From Algoriphagus mannitolivorans DSM 15301 (GTDB lineage: Bacteria; Bacteroidota; Bacteroidia; Cytophagales; Cyclobacteriaceae): a stretch of DNA of 64,000 bases. The stretch is taken from contig NZ_AUBV01000014.1 in assembly GCF_000429425.1 (NCBI RefSeq), positions 62,001-126,000 on the forward strand, in the 5' to 3' direction. The position numbers were made by a program, and so were the translations under genes. Positions 36,240-43,696 of this stretch are shown piece after piece (position 1 is the first letter of the stretch; each line of letters starts with the position of its first letter). The notes below the pieces were generated by a model. That model made no database searches, was not told the DNA's origin, and was given only the letters and a program-made list of their open reading frames with translations.

Positions 36240-36752
36240 TCAATTTTTATGCTGATAGACCATCAAATCTTCTTTTAGAAGCTTACGGGCAATGTGAATT
36301 CTATTTTTAACTGTCCCGATCGGAATCTGAAGTTTGTCTGCAATTTCATGGTATTTAAAACCTCTGAAGTGCATCATGAATGGTGTTTTGTAAACGTCAT
36401 CAAGCTTTTCGATGGCGGTAGTCACATCATCCATGGTGAAATTACCAAAAACTCCGTTTTCTATCTGTACGCTGCTCGAATTAATATAGTGCAGATTATC
36501 GGTAGTATCTACGAATGTACCTCTTCTCACCATTCTTTGATAGTTAGTGATGAAGGTGTTTTTCATGATGGTATAAAGCCACGCCTTTAGATTAGTACCT
36601 TCTGTGAACTTGTCCTTGTTGGTGAAGGCTTTTACCATCGTGTCCTGAATCAAATCGTTTGCGTCATCCACATCTCGGGTCAGCTTCAAGGCGAAAGGCT
36701 TCAAGGAGCTGGATAGTTTGTTGAGAGAGTAGCTAAATTCTAGAGTTGTCAT
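36240..36752 (-). CDS. ECF sigma factor of the carotenoid operon
   Basis: A 170-residue sigma-70 family ECF factor. Region 2 is DVDDANDLIQDTMVKAFTNK with the following LKAWLYTIMKNTFI, and region 4 is the helix-turn-helix FKYHEIADKLQIPIGTVKNR. I start it at MTTLEFSYSL (36752), which places the ATG about 15 bases after the predicted transcription start; the longer frame would begin inside the promoter. No anti-sigma gene is adjacent. It heads the sigma-crtI-crtB-crtYcd-ispH-crtW run and probably either directs its own operon or passes the light signal to other genes. Confidence 0.9.
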   Translation of the reverse strand: MTTLEFSYSLNKLSSSLKPFALKLTRDVDDANDLIQDTMVKAFTNKDKFTEGTNLKAWLYTIMKNTFITNYQRMVRRGTFVDTTDNLHYINSSSVQIENGVFGNFTMDDVTTAIEKLDDVYKTPFMMHFRGFKYHEIADKLQIPIGTVKNRIHIARKLLKEDLMVYQHKN

Positions 36753-36763
36753 AGCTTTGTGGT

Positions 36764-36797
36764 TTTGTTTAATCAAAAATAAGAAAGATTAAACAAA
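36764..36797. promoter_or_regulatory. Inverted repeat IR1 over the sigma promoter, likely CarH operator
   Basis: TTTGTTTAATC (36764-36774) and GATTAAACAAA (36787-36797) are perfect 11-bp inverted repeats 12 bp apart. They cover the -7 element and most of the spacer of the predicted promoter, so a bound repressor would block RNA polymerase. The MerR/B12 regulator encoded next door is the obvious candidate. Confidence 0.65.
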
Positions 36798-36803
36798 GAA
36801 CAA
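36774..36803 (-). promoter_or_regulatory. Promoter of the sigma-crt operon
   Basis: On the minus strand TTG (36803-36801) is followed by 19 bp and TATTTTTG (36781-36774), an exact match to the Bacteroidota TTG/TAnnTTTG consensus. The start codon of the sigma gene lies 22 bp downstream of the -7 element. Confidence 0.65.
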
Positions 36804-36806
36804 GAC

Positions 36807-36840
36807 TTTGTTGAATTTATTTTCAAAAAACTTCAACAAA
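36807..36840. promoter_or_regulatory. Inverted repeat IR2
   Basis: TTTGTTGAA (36807-36815) and TTCAACAAA (36832-36840) are perfect 9-bp inverted repeats 16 bp apart, just upstream of the promoter. The half-site is close to that of IR1, and the centres are about 43 bp apart, near four helical turns. Confidence 0.55.
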
Positions 36841-36853
36841 AAATTATAAATGG

Positions 36854-36872
36854 ATTGAAAAACCCATTCAAT
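36854..36872. promoter_or_regulatory. Inverted repeat IR3
   Basis: ATTGAA (36854-36859) and TTCAAT (36867-36872) form a 6-bp inverted repeat about 40 bp beyond IR2. The TTGAA core resembles IR2. Short enough to be chance. Confidence 0.35.
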
Positions 36873-36907
36873 GGACGAAAATGTAGAAGATTGGAATAAA
36901 GTGGATT

Positions 36908-36943
36908 TTTAGCCTTGTTTAAGAAAAATAGTAAAAGGCTAAA
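36908..36943. repeat. Inverted repeat directly after the carH-like stop codon
   Basis: TTTAGCCTT (36908-36916) and AAGGCTAAA (36935-36943) are perfect 9-bp inverted repeats touching the stop of the MerR/B12 gene. There is no T tract on the minus side, so it may act as a weak or factor-dependent terminator, or as mRNA 3'-end protection. Confidence 0.5.
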
Positions 36944-37840
36944 CTATTTCTCTTGAGGTACCTCATGAATTTCTTCCAAAAAGTCCTTGATGTCTCGGAT
37001 ATACATCATTTGGCGGACATTGGAAGGGAAGGTAAAGTCCTGACCGATTACTTGATGGCCAGAAACCAAAATCTGGCTTTCTGGAAACTTGGCAGAGAGG
37101 GAGTTGATGTATTCCGGAACATTTTCTGAAGAAGGTGAATTGGTGATCACCGTCAGAAGGAATTCAGGTCTATGGATATTATAAACGGATTCGAGATCTG
37201 CCTGAGGAGTACTCTGTCCCAAGTAAATCACTTTATGGCCTCTGGACTTGATGAGATAGTTTGCAAAAAGGATTGAGATCTCATGCAATTCGCCCTGAGG
37301 CAGGAAAAGAAGGAATTTTTTTCCGGTATAATTTCCCACCTGACCGTCAATTGCCACAATCAGCTTTTGCCTTACCAAATTGGAGATGAAATGTTCTTGA
37401 GCTGGATTGATAGCTCCGGTCTGCCAAAGGACTCCGATTTTGGTCATGAAAGGATAGATGATGTTGAGCATGGTCTGCTCAAATCCCAGCTTGATGATAT
37501 TGGTGGTAAGGATTTTTTCAAAACGCTCCTCGTCCAATTCGATCATACAAATTGTCAAAGTATGGATTTGATCATCGTGAGTTAGGCTCTTTTCAGAAAG
37601 TTTGAGCACCTCACCTCTGATTTCCTCCATGGACATGGAAGCAATTTTGCTGATTTTATATCCGTTGTCATTCAAGAGTGAGACATTTAGAATCAGCTTC
37701 AGATCCTGATCGTCGTAATAGCGGATATTGGTATCAGTTCTTTTTGGAGAAAGAAGATCATACCGTTGCTCCCAAATTCTGAGCGTATGGGCTTTGATGC
37801 CCGATAGTTGTTCGAGGTCCTTGATTGAATACGTGCTCAC
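36944..37840 (-). CDS. MerR-family B12-dependent photoreceptor regulator (CarH/LitR type)
   Basis: A 298-residue regulator: a MerR winged helix at about 3-72 (YSIKDLEQLSGIKAHTLRIW), a four-helix cap (about 90-160) and a cobalamin-binding Rossmann domain (about 172-295). The light-sensing CarH signature Wx9EH is intact (Trp139, Glu149, His150), and His186 in GELHEIS takes the place of the cobalt-ligating histidine; the usual Gly three residues on is Ser189. CarH-type proteins hold adenosylcobalamin as dark tetramers on DNA and fall apart in light. The start is GTG and overlaps the crtZ stop (GTGA). Likely target: the sigma-crt promoter downstream. Confidence 0.86.
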   Translation of the reverse strand: MSTYSIKDLEQLSGIKAHTLRIWEQRYDLLSPKRTDTNIRYYDDQDLKLILNVSLLNDNGYKISKIASMSMEEIRGEVLKLSEKSLTHDDQIHTLTICMIELDEERFEKILTTNIIKLGFEQTMLNIIYPFMTKIGVLWQTGAINPAQEHFISNLVRQKLIVAIDGQVGNYTGKKFLLFLPQGELHEISILFANYLIKSRGHKVIYLGQSTPQADLESVYNIHRPEFLLTVITNSPSSENVPEYINSLSAKFPESQILVSGHQVIGQDFTFPSNVRQMMYIRDIKDFLEEIHEVPQEK

Positions 37841-38283
37841 TTTTCTTCTTCTTTTAGAAATTCTTTAGGGATCAAAAAAAGGCCAAATGATACAGCGTCG
37901 TCCTTTTGATTGGTTTTGTGATGTGCTTGATGTGCTCTAAAGATGGCCTTGAGGAAATGACTTTTAGGTCTGTCAAACCATTTTAATCTCCTGTGCACCA
38001 ATACATCATGAAGGAAAAAGTACAAAACCCCATAGAGGCTGATACCAATTCCTATCCAAAACCGATAGTCCAGACCAGAAGCACCGACCAATATCAGTGC
38101 TACAGCAATGCTGCCAAACAAAAGGGAAAACAAATCATTCAACTCAAAGAATGATTTGGACGGTTGATGATGGGTTTTGTGGATCATCCACAAGGGACCA
38201 TGCATCACATACTTGTGAATAAACCATCCGGAAAACTCCATGATAGCAAATCCAAGTACCGTAAATCCTATTGCCGTTATCAT
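37837..38283 (-). CDS. crtZ: Beta-carotene 3-hydroxylase CrtZ
   Basis: A 148-residue membrane di-iron hydroxylase of the fatty-acid-hydroxylase superfamily. The histidine boxes HKYVMHG, HKTHH, HDVLVHRR and HQAHH match CrtZ, which adds 3-hydroxyl groups to beta-ionone rings. Four hydrophobic segments are visible. Its stop overlaps the GTG of the B12 regulator by 4 bp, so regulator and enzyme are made together. Confidence 0.88.
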   Translation of the reverse strand: MITAIGFTVLGFAIMEFSGWFIHKYVMHGPLWMIHKTHHQPSKSFFELNDLFSLLFGSIAVALILVGASGLDYRFWIGIGISLYGVLYFFLHDVLVHRRLKWFDRPKSHFLKAIFRAHQAHHKTNQKDDAVSFGLFLIPKEFLKEEEK

Positions 38284-38343
38284 TATTTGAAGAACTATCT
38301 CGAGGTGATTTTGTTGCAGGAACTTATTTCTATCATGGAATTT

Positions 38344-39009
38344 TTAAATTCCAAGTGTAAAATTCAAGAGCGCGAAGAAGATTATCCAGGTAATCAAAAG
38401 AAATACCGCTATCGGATTATCTTTTTCGAAATTGGCTTTTCTCCAGATGAAATGGATCAGGAATGATACAGCAAACCAAGCTGCATAATTACCCACCGGG
38501 ATCTGATCCCATTTCCATGCCCAAAACTCCAAGGATATTGCTACGGGTTCTAGGATGTAATCCAAAGCGGTCATAGCTGATGCTCCCAAGAAGGCGGCAT
38601 AATAATCATTAGGCACTCGATGGAAGGCCGAACCCGTAAGGTAGGCAAGAATAAACCAATTTACTCCGATGACAATTGGCACTTCCCAAAGTTTTGGACC
38701 GAGCACGGTACCATAGACATAATCTCCGAAAAGGTACCCTGTGTGAATTCCGATCAACTCAGCCCCAAATCCGATCCAGAATGCAGCTGCCGCAAAAATA
38801 GGAAAGGCATCATTCCAGCCCCGGTGATAGAAAAGCACCAAAAACAAGGTGGTCAAAAGCTGAACCGGAGTGAGAAACTGAAAAAGCTCCCGACTCTCGG
38901 GAAAGCTTAGTCCCACCAGGCCCACCAAGTGCAAAAGGACAATTATTACCTTTCCAATGGTGATTCTCAATGATTTTGATTCTCCTCTGGAGGGGACCAC
39001 TTTATGCAT
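38344..39009 (-). CDS. CruF-like carotenoid 1,2-hydratase (DUF422)
   Basis: A 221-residue membrane protein with about seven helices. The segments AELIGIHTGYLFGDYVYG and GVNWFILAYLTGSAF match the carotenoid biosynthesis/CruF family, which hydrates the 1,2 double bond of an acyclic psi end group. Its presence suggests part of the pigment is monocyclic with a 1'-hydroxyl, as in flexixanthin-type carotenoids. It is the first gene of the cruF-crtZ-carH run; 60 bp separate it from crtZ and it diverges from the DUF4286 gene. Confidence 0.82.
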   Translation of the reverse strand: MHKVVPSRGESKSLRITIGKVIIVLLHLVGLVGLSFPESRELFQFLTPVQLLTTLFLVLFYHRGWNDAFPIFAAAAFWIGFGAELIGIHTGYLFGDYVYGTVLGPKLWEVPIVIGVNWFILAYLTGSAFHRVPNDYYAAFLGASAMTALDYILEPVAISLEFWAWKWDQIPVGNYAAWFAVSFLIHFIWRKANFEKDNPIAVFLLITWIIFFALLNFTLGI

Positions 39010-39105
39010 ATTTCAAATTTTAGGTAAGATTCGTTCTGGGATTCCTAACTTTGCCCGAGAGATTCTTGTTGGCAAAAAAAGTAAATAAAACCCAATTCAC
39101 TGATT

Positions 39106-39408
39106 ATGATCCTATATAATATCACCATTAATGTCACGGCGGAGATCGAGGAAGACTTTATTTCCTGGATGAAGACGACCCACATCCCAGAGGTTTTGAA
39201 CACCGGAATATTCCATGATCATAAATTTTTCAGACTATTGCACGAATCTGAGGATGGATCCACCAATTACTGCATCCAATATTTTACCGAGAGCATTGAC
39301 AAAATGATGGAGTATGAAAAGCAGCATGCAGCACTCCTTCGCGCCAAAACTCAAGAAAGGTACAAAGACAAGGCGGTAGCCTTCCGTACACTATTAGAGA
39401 CCATCTGA
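39106..39408 (+). CDS. DUF4286 protein
   Basis: A 100-residue cytosolic protein with the ferredoxin-like pattern of the DUF4286 family: YNITINVTAEIEEDFISWMK, then HIPEVLNTG and a C-terminal helix. Function is unknown. Its stop overlaps the tspO start by one base (TGATG), so the two are coupled. It diverges from the carotenoid run across a 96-bp gap. Confidence 0.82.
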   Translation: MILYNITINVTAEIEEDFISWMKTTHIPEVLNTGIFHDHKFFRLLHESEDGSTNYCIQYFTESIDKMMEYEKQHAALLRAKTQERYKDKAVAFRTLLETI

Positions 39409-39872
39409 TGTCTAGGGCCCTGAAATTAATTATAAGCTTAGCTTTACCTCAATTAGCAGGTGGTCTGGGAGCTTTCTTTACCTTTTCATCCGTTCGGGAC
39501 TGGTACCTGACCATCAATCGTCCTAGTTGGAATCCGCCCAACTGGATTTTTGGGCCAATGTGGACTACGCTTTATGTCTTGATGGGAATTGCTTGCTACT
39601 TGATTTGGAAAAGCGAGCATCCACAGAAAAAACAGCTATTGACGCTTTATTTTATTCAATTGGGTTTAAATACACTATGGTCTCCAGCATTTTTTGGAGT
39701 TGAAAGCCCGATTTTGGGCTTGGTGGTGATTATTCCGCTTTGGGCAATGATCTTGATTTGTGTCATTCAGTTCAAAAAAGTGAGTGCTTGGGCTTCGGGA
39801 TTAATGGTTCCCTATCTGCTTTGGGTGTCTTTTGCGACAGCATTGAATTTTGCCATTTGGCAATTGAATTAA
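39408..39872 (+). CDS. tspO: TspO/MBR family protein
   Basis: A 154-residue five-helix membrane protein. The family signatures WYLTINRPSWNPPNWIFGPM, then WTTLYVLMGIA and the late LWVSFATALNFAIWQLN are intact. TspO proteins bind porphyrins and influence tetrapyrrole and photopigment control in some bacteria. It sits beside a carotenoid cluster run by a B12 (tetrapyrrole) photoreceptor, which makes a shared light or oxygen response plausible but not shown. Confidence 0.92.
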   Translation: MSRALKLIISLALPQLAGGLGAFFTFSSVRDWYLTINRPSWNPPNWIFGPMWTTLYVLMGIACYLIWKSEHPQKKQLLTLYFIQLGLNTLWSPAFFGVESPILGLVVIIPLWAMILICVIQFKKVSAWASGLMVPYLLWVSFATALNFAIWQLN

Positions 39873-39874
39873 AA

Positions 39875-39901
39875 AAGGCCGACTAAATTCCAGTCGGCCT
39901 T
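39875..39901. terminator. Bidirectional terminator
   Basis: AAGGCCGACT and AGTCGGCCTT form a perfect 10-bp stem with a 7-base loop between tspO and the converging amidohydrolase; the minus side is followed by six Ts. Confidence 0.9.
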
Positions 39902-39920
39902 CTTATCATCCTGATTTTAT

Positions 39921-42900
39921 TTACTGTACAACGGTTGTTGTCACCTTAGGCGCTTCCTTGGTCCATGGACTTACATCCAGTTTACGTGGTGTAGGAAGAA
40001 TTTCATCCAAGGTATTTCCATCATACACTCTACCGTCTTTCACTACATGGGTGATTGTGTTGGTATTGCGGATGTTTTCGAGAGGATTTTTATCCATGAT
40101 CACCAAATCAGCCAACTTACCGGCTTCGATGCTTCCAAGTTCTTTATCCAAACCAAGAGCTTCTGCACCCAAAATGGTAGCAACTCGAAGTGCATCCATA
40201 GTGCTCATGTCACCGCTAGCCACAGACCATAGCTCCCAGTGGTAGCCCAAACCCTGAAGCTGTCCGTGGGATCCTACTCCAGCCAATCCGCCTTGCTTGA
40301 TCACGGAGTTGACCCCTTGGGCATGCTTTTCAAAGACATGATCTTCAGGAGTAAACCATCCACCTAGTCCACCGACTCTTCTTCGGGCTTTCTCATTCAG
40401 CTCATTGTAAGGAGTGAATCTGTTAAGTTTTGGATCGTGAAGTGGACTTTCCGTGGTGTAGTAAAAGTTTTCAGCCCAAGGACCTCCATACGCCACCAAC
40501 AAAGTCGGGGTGTAGGCCATTTTGCTTTCTGCAATAGTCTTGGTCACGTCGCTGTAAAGCGGGAAGATCGGAATAGAGTGCTCATGTCCTGGATAGCCGT
40601 CAAATAGCTGAGTCATGTTCAGTTTGAAGTCCAAACCACCTTCAGTGGTAGGCATTAGCTTTTGTTCTTTCGCAGCCATAATCACCCACTGTCTATGTTG
40701 ACGGTTGCCGACAAGATACATTTTGATGTACTGGGTATTGAAGTACTTGCTGTACTGCTTCAGGATGTTTTTGGTCTGATCCAAAGATTTCAGATTGTAC
40801 ATCCAATATCCAACACCCGGTCCGGTGGAATATACTCTAGGTCCAGGAACCATCCCGGCTTCTACCATATCCCCATAGGTCAATACGTCTGTAGTTGCTG
40901 TTTGAGGGTCTCGGGTAGTGGTCACCCCATAGGCTAGGTTTGCGGCATAGATCCAAACGGAATTCTTGTGTAGCCCCCAAGTCGGCCACATGTGAGCATG
41001 AGTATCGATAAAGCCGGGAGTGATGGTTTTCCCTGAAGCATCGATCACTTTGGCCGAACCGGCATTCAGAGTGCCGGTTTTTCCTACGGCTTTGATTCGG
41101 TTATTCTCGATGAGAATGTCACCATTTTCAATTACCTCGCCTGCTTTCATGGTCACAATCCTTGCATTTTTTAAGAGGATGCTTCCCGAAGGAGTCGCCT
41201 TGGCGAAGTAAACTTTGACCTGATTTTCGCTTGGCTTGTAGGTTTCCTTTTCCTTGAGCTCAGCTTTGTAAATACTATCTGCTTTGAACTTCTCTTTATC
41301 CGCTTTGAACAACGAATCAATTCGCTTTTTCTCGGCTTTGGCAAGAGAGTCCGCTAATTTCACTGCATCTTCGCCTTTAGCTTTCAAGGCAGCTACACTG
41401 TCTGCAGCGGCAAGAGTTTTGGCTTTTTTAGCTGCTTTTACCGAATCCTCAATAAAATCTGCCCGATCCAAGTCATAAACCCAATGTCCGTTTCCTAGTG
41501 ACCAATGGATTTTTTTTCCATTTGCCTCCCATGCCGGCCATTCTCCGCCGATTTCCGTCAATTGACGGGACGGGAAAGTACTTGAGCTCGGTTCTGCGAC
41601 ATTAATACTAGGGGTTTTTCCCACTGTAGGAATGGTGATCACATAGACGTTATTATTGACTTGTGCCAAAGCCTGATTTCCTACTGGAGCCATCAAGATA
41701 GTGCTGGCACTTGCCGGACGCATCTGCGGTTCTCTGGCATTAGTTCCCTCCGGAAGCATGCAATAGTTAACTGCATCCGCATTAGAGACAGGCCGCCCCA
41801 TGACGTATTTCACATCAGAAGCCACATGGCCATGCCCTGAGTGATCCTCATGCGGATCGACCACGGATCCAAATGGAGTGATGCCGGTGATTTTAGCGAT
41901 TTCCTTGGGATCGGTTCCGTCCCATTTTACGCTTAGCAAGGTGCCTCCTGGGCTGTTGAGGAAAATTCTACTGGTATCCTGAGTGAAATGAGCATTTCCA
42001 TAATTCCCTGCATTGAGTACTTTTCTGGCAGGACCACCAGCGGCAGGAATCCAAATAAGCTCCGCTTCTGAGCCATTTACTCCGGGGCCTTCAGCTTCAA
42101 ACATTACTCTATTGGGTGCTTTAAAGACAACAATTCTATTTTTTGGTCCCCAAACAGGACCAGAATACAAGGCCGACTCAGAGGAAATCTTGGTAACAGC
42201 TCCATTGCCTGAGATATTGGCTTTGTAGATGCTGCCTCCATTTTTCTCTTCCCAGGTCACAAATACCAACTGAGTACCATCTGGGCTCCAAGAAGGCATA
42301 GCTTCAGTGAACTCGTTCTTGGTTACTCTTTTGGGAGTTCCAGAAGGGTAATCCATCACATAAAGTCTGTTGAGGGCAGAAAATGCCAATTTTTTTCCAT
42401 CAGGAGAAGGTACAGCATCCCGGATTTGTGAGGCTACTTTATGAGTGGTATCCTTGATTTCATAATTGAAGTACAAGCGGGGACCCATGGCCAATTTAAC
42501 ATCAGCTTCGAATGGAATTTCTGTCGCTTGGCTACCATCCACCGGAAGCTTCCAAAGTTTTCCTCCATACGAAGCAATCACGAATTTGCTGTCAGGAGTA
42601 AATGCCATAGCAGGCAAAACGCCCTGAGGAGCGATGGATTCCTGCTCATCTCTTTGTACGGGGTAGGCAAGCCATTTTTCATCACCTGTTTTGAGGTTAC
42701 GGATGACCAAACCTGTCTTATCGTGCCATCTTGACCCATATACCATCCAATTGCCATCCTTGCTTAGGGTAGGCGTAAAGGCAGAACCGTAGCGGGAAGT
42801 AATGCTGGTTATTTCTCCTTTATCAAAATCATAGGTTCCGATCTGATATTGCGGCAGCATGGCGTTGTAATTCCAAGCCCCTGTTCTCCAAGAGAAATAA

Positions 42901-43550
42901 ACACTTTTGCCATCTGGGCTTACAAATGGATCGATGGTCTTCATGGTTGCTGGATTTTCATTCAGCTGGATTCCCCCACCACCGTCTTTGTGATACATCC
43001 ACAGTTTGGTGATTCTTCTGCCTTTTGCAACCACGATGTATTCTCCGTCAGGTGTCCAATGGGCTCCCGGTACATCGCCGTTTTTGTCTTTGGTCACCTG
43101 AACAGTGTCCTTTTTCTCCATGTCGATATACCAGAGGTTGTCATTGCCGGCTCTATCTGAGGTGAAGAGAATTTTTTTACCATCCGGAGAATATCTCGGA
43201 TGCGTTTCATAAGCGATCCCAGTAGTCAGGGGAGATGCTTTTCCTCCCTCCATGGGTACTGTGTAGATATCTCCCATCAGATCGAAGGCAATGGTTTTGC
43301 CATCTGGACTGACATCTACGCTCATCCAGGTGCCTTCGCTGGTTGTGAATTTTACTTCTCGTTCAGGCTTTAGGGGAAGTTCTTTGAATTTAGGGTAGTC
43401 TAAAGAGTCCTTTTTGACACTATCCTGTGCCACATGGTTTTTGGAAAAAGGAAGGAGAGTCGGATTGGATTTTGGCACAAGGGCGGCCATACTTACCGAG
43501 ACTCCCAAGGCTACCAAAAAGGCAGGTTGGGTTAGTTTTCTCATTTTCAT
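39921..43550 (-). CDS. Exported amidohydrolase with N-terminal PD40 propeller
   Basis: A protein of about 1209 residues. I start it at MKMRKLTQPAFLVALGVS, which gives an export signal. Residues about 55-680 are repeated PD40/TolB-like blades (SPDGKTIAFD, SPDGKKILFTS, SPDGTQLVFVT). About 690-770 is a linker almost wholly of Ala, Lys, Asp, Glu and Ser. The C-terminal 400 residues are an amidohydrolase: the metal site DTHAHMW, the lysine strand IKMYLVG and the final LADLVIMDKNPLENI. Where many relatives have the last metal Asp, this one reads GSHGQ. It probably cleaves peptides or cyclic amides outside the cytoplasm. Single gene. Confidence 0.85.
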   Translation of the reverse strand: MKMRKLTQPAFLVALGVSVSMAALVPKSNPTLLPFSKNHVAQDSVKKDSLDYPKFKELPLKPEREVKFTTSEGTWMSVDVSPDGKTIAFDLMGDIYTVPMEGGKASPLTTGIAYETHPRYSPDGKKILFTSDRAGNDNLWYIDMEKKDTVQVTKDKNGDVPGAHWTPDGEYIVVAKGRRITKLWMYHKDGGGGIQLNENPATMKTIDPFVSPDGKSVYFSWRTGAWNYNAMLPQYQIGTYDFDKGEITSITSRYGSAFTPTLSKDGNWMVYGSRWHDKTGLVIRNLKTGDEKWLAYPVQRDEQESIAPQGVLPAMAFTPDSKFVIASYGGKLWKLPVDGSQATEIPFEADVKLAMGPRLYFNYEIKDTTHKVASQIRDAVPSPDGKKLAFSALNRLYVMDYPSGTPKRVTKNEFTEAMPSWSPDGTQLVFVTWEEKNGGSIYKANISGNGAVTKISSESALYSGPVWGPKNRIVVFKAPNRVMFEAEGPGVNGSEAELIWIPAAGGPARKVLNAGNYGNAHFTQDTSRIFLNSPGGTLLSVKWDGTDPKEIAKITGITPFGSVVDPHEDHSGHGHVASDVKYVMGRPVSNADAVNYCMLPEGTNAREPQMRPASASTILMAPVGNQALAQVNNNVYVITIPTVGKTPSINVAEPSSSTFPSRQLTEIGGEWPAWEANGKKIHWSLGNGHWVYDLDRADFIEDSVKAAKKAKTLAAADSVAALKAKGEDAVKLADSLAKAEKKRIDSLFKADKEKFKADSIYKAELKEKETYKPSENQVKVYFAKATPSGSILLKNARIVTMKAGEVIENGDILIENNRIKAVGKTGTLNAGSAKVIDASGKTITPGFIDTHAHMWPTWGLHKNSVWIYAANLAYGVTTTRDPQTATTDVLTYGDMVEAGMVPGPRVYSTGPGVGYWMYNLKSLDQTKNILKQYSKYFNTQYIKMYLVGNRQHRQWVIMAAKEQKLMPTTEGGLDFKLNMTQLFDGYPGHEHSIPIFPLYSDVTKTIAESKMAYTPTLLVAYGGPWAENFYYTTESPLHDPKLNRFTPYNELNEKARRRVGGLGGWFTPEDHVFEKHAQGVNSVIKQGGLAGVGSHGQLQGLGYHWELWSVASGDMSTMDALRVATILGAEALGLDKELGSIEAGKLADLVIMDKNPLENIRNTNTITHVVKDGRVYDGNTLDEILPTPRKLDVSPWTKEAPKVTTTVVQ

Positions 43551-43696
43551 TTGGGTTTGGGGAGATGAATCTAACATTTAGAATTGTGATTCAAAAAGAA
43601 GTGAGCACCCTGTTGATAAATAGCTCATTATCGGACAAAACGGACATTGTCTTTTCCTGATCAAGGAGAGGCACCAGCATTAAGAATGGAGAGAAT

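Noticed and set aside
36908..36943. Intrinsic terminator after the B12 regulator
   Set aside because: The inverted repeat is perfect but is not followed by a T tract on the minus strand, so I list it only as a repeat.
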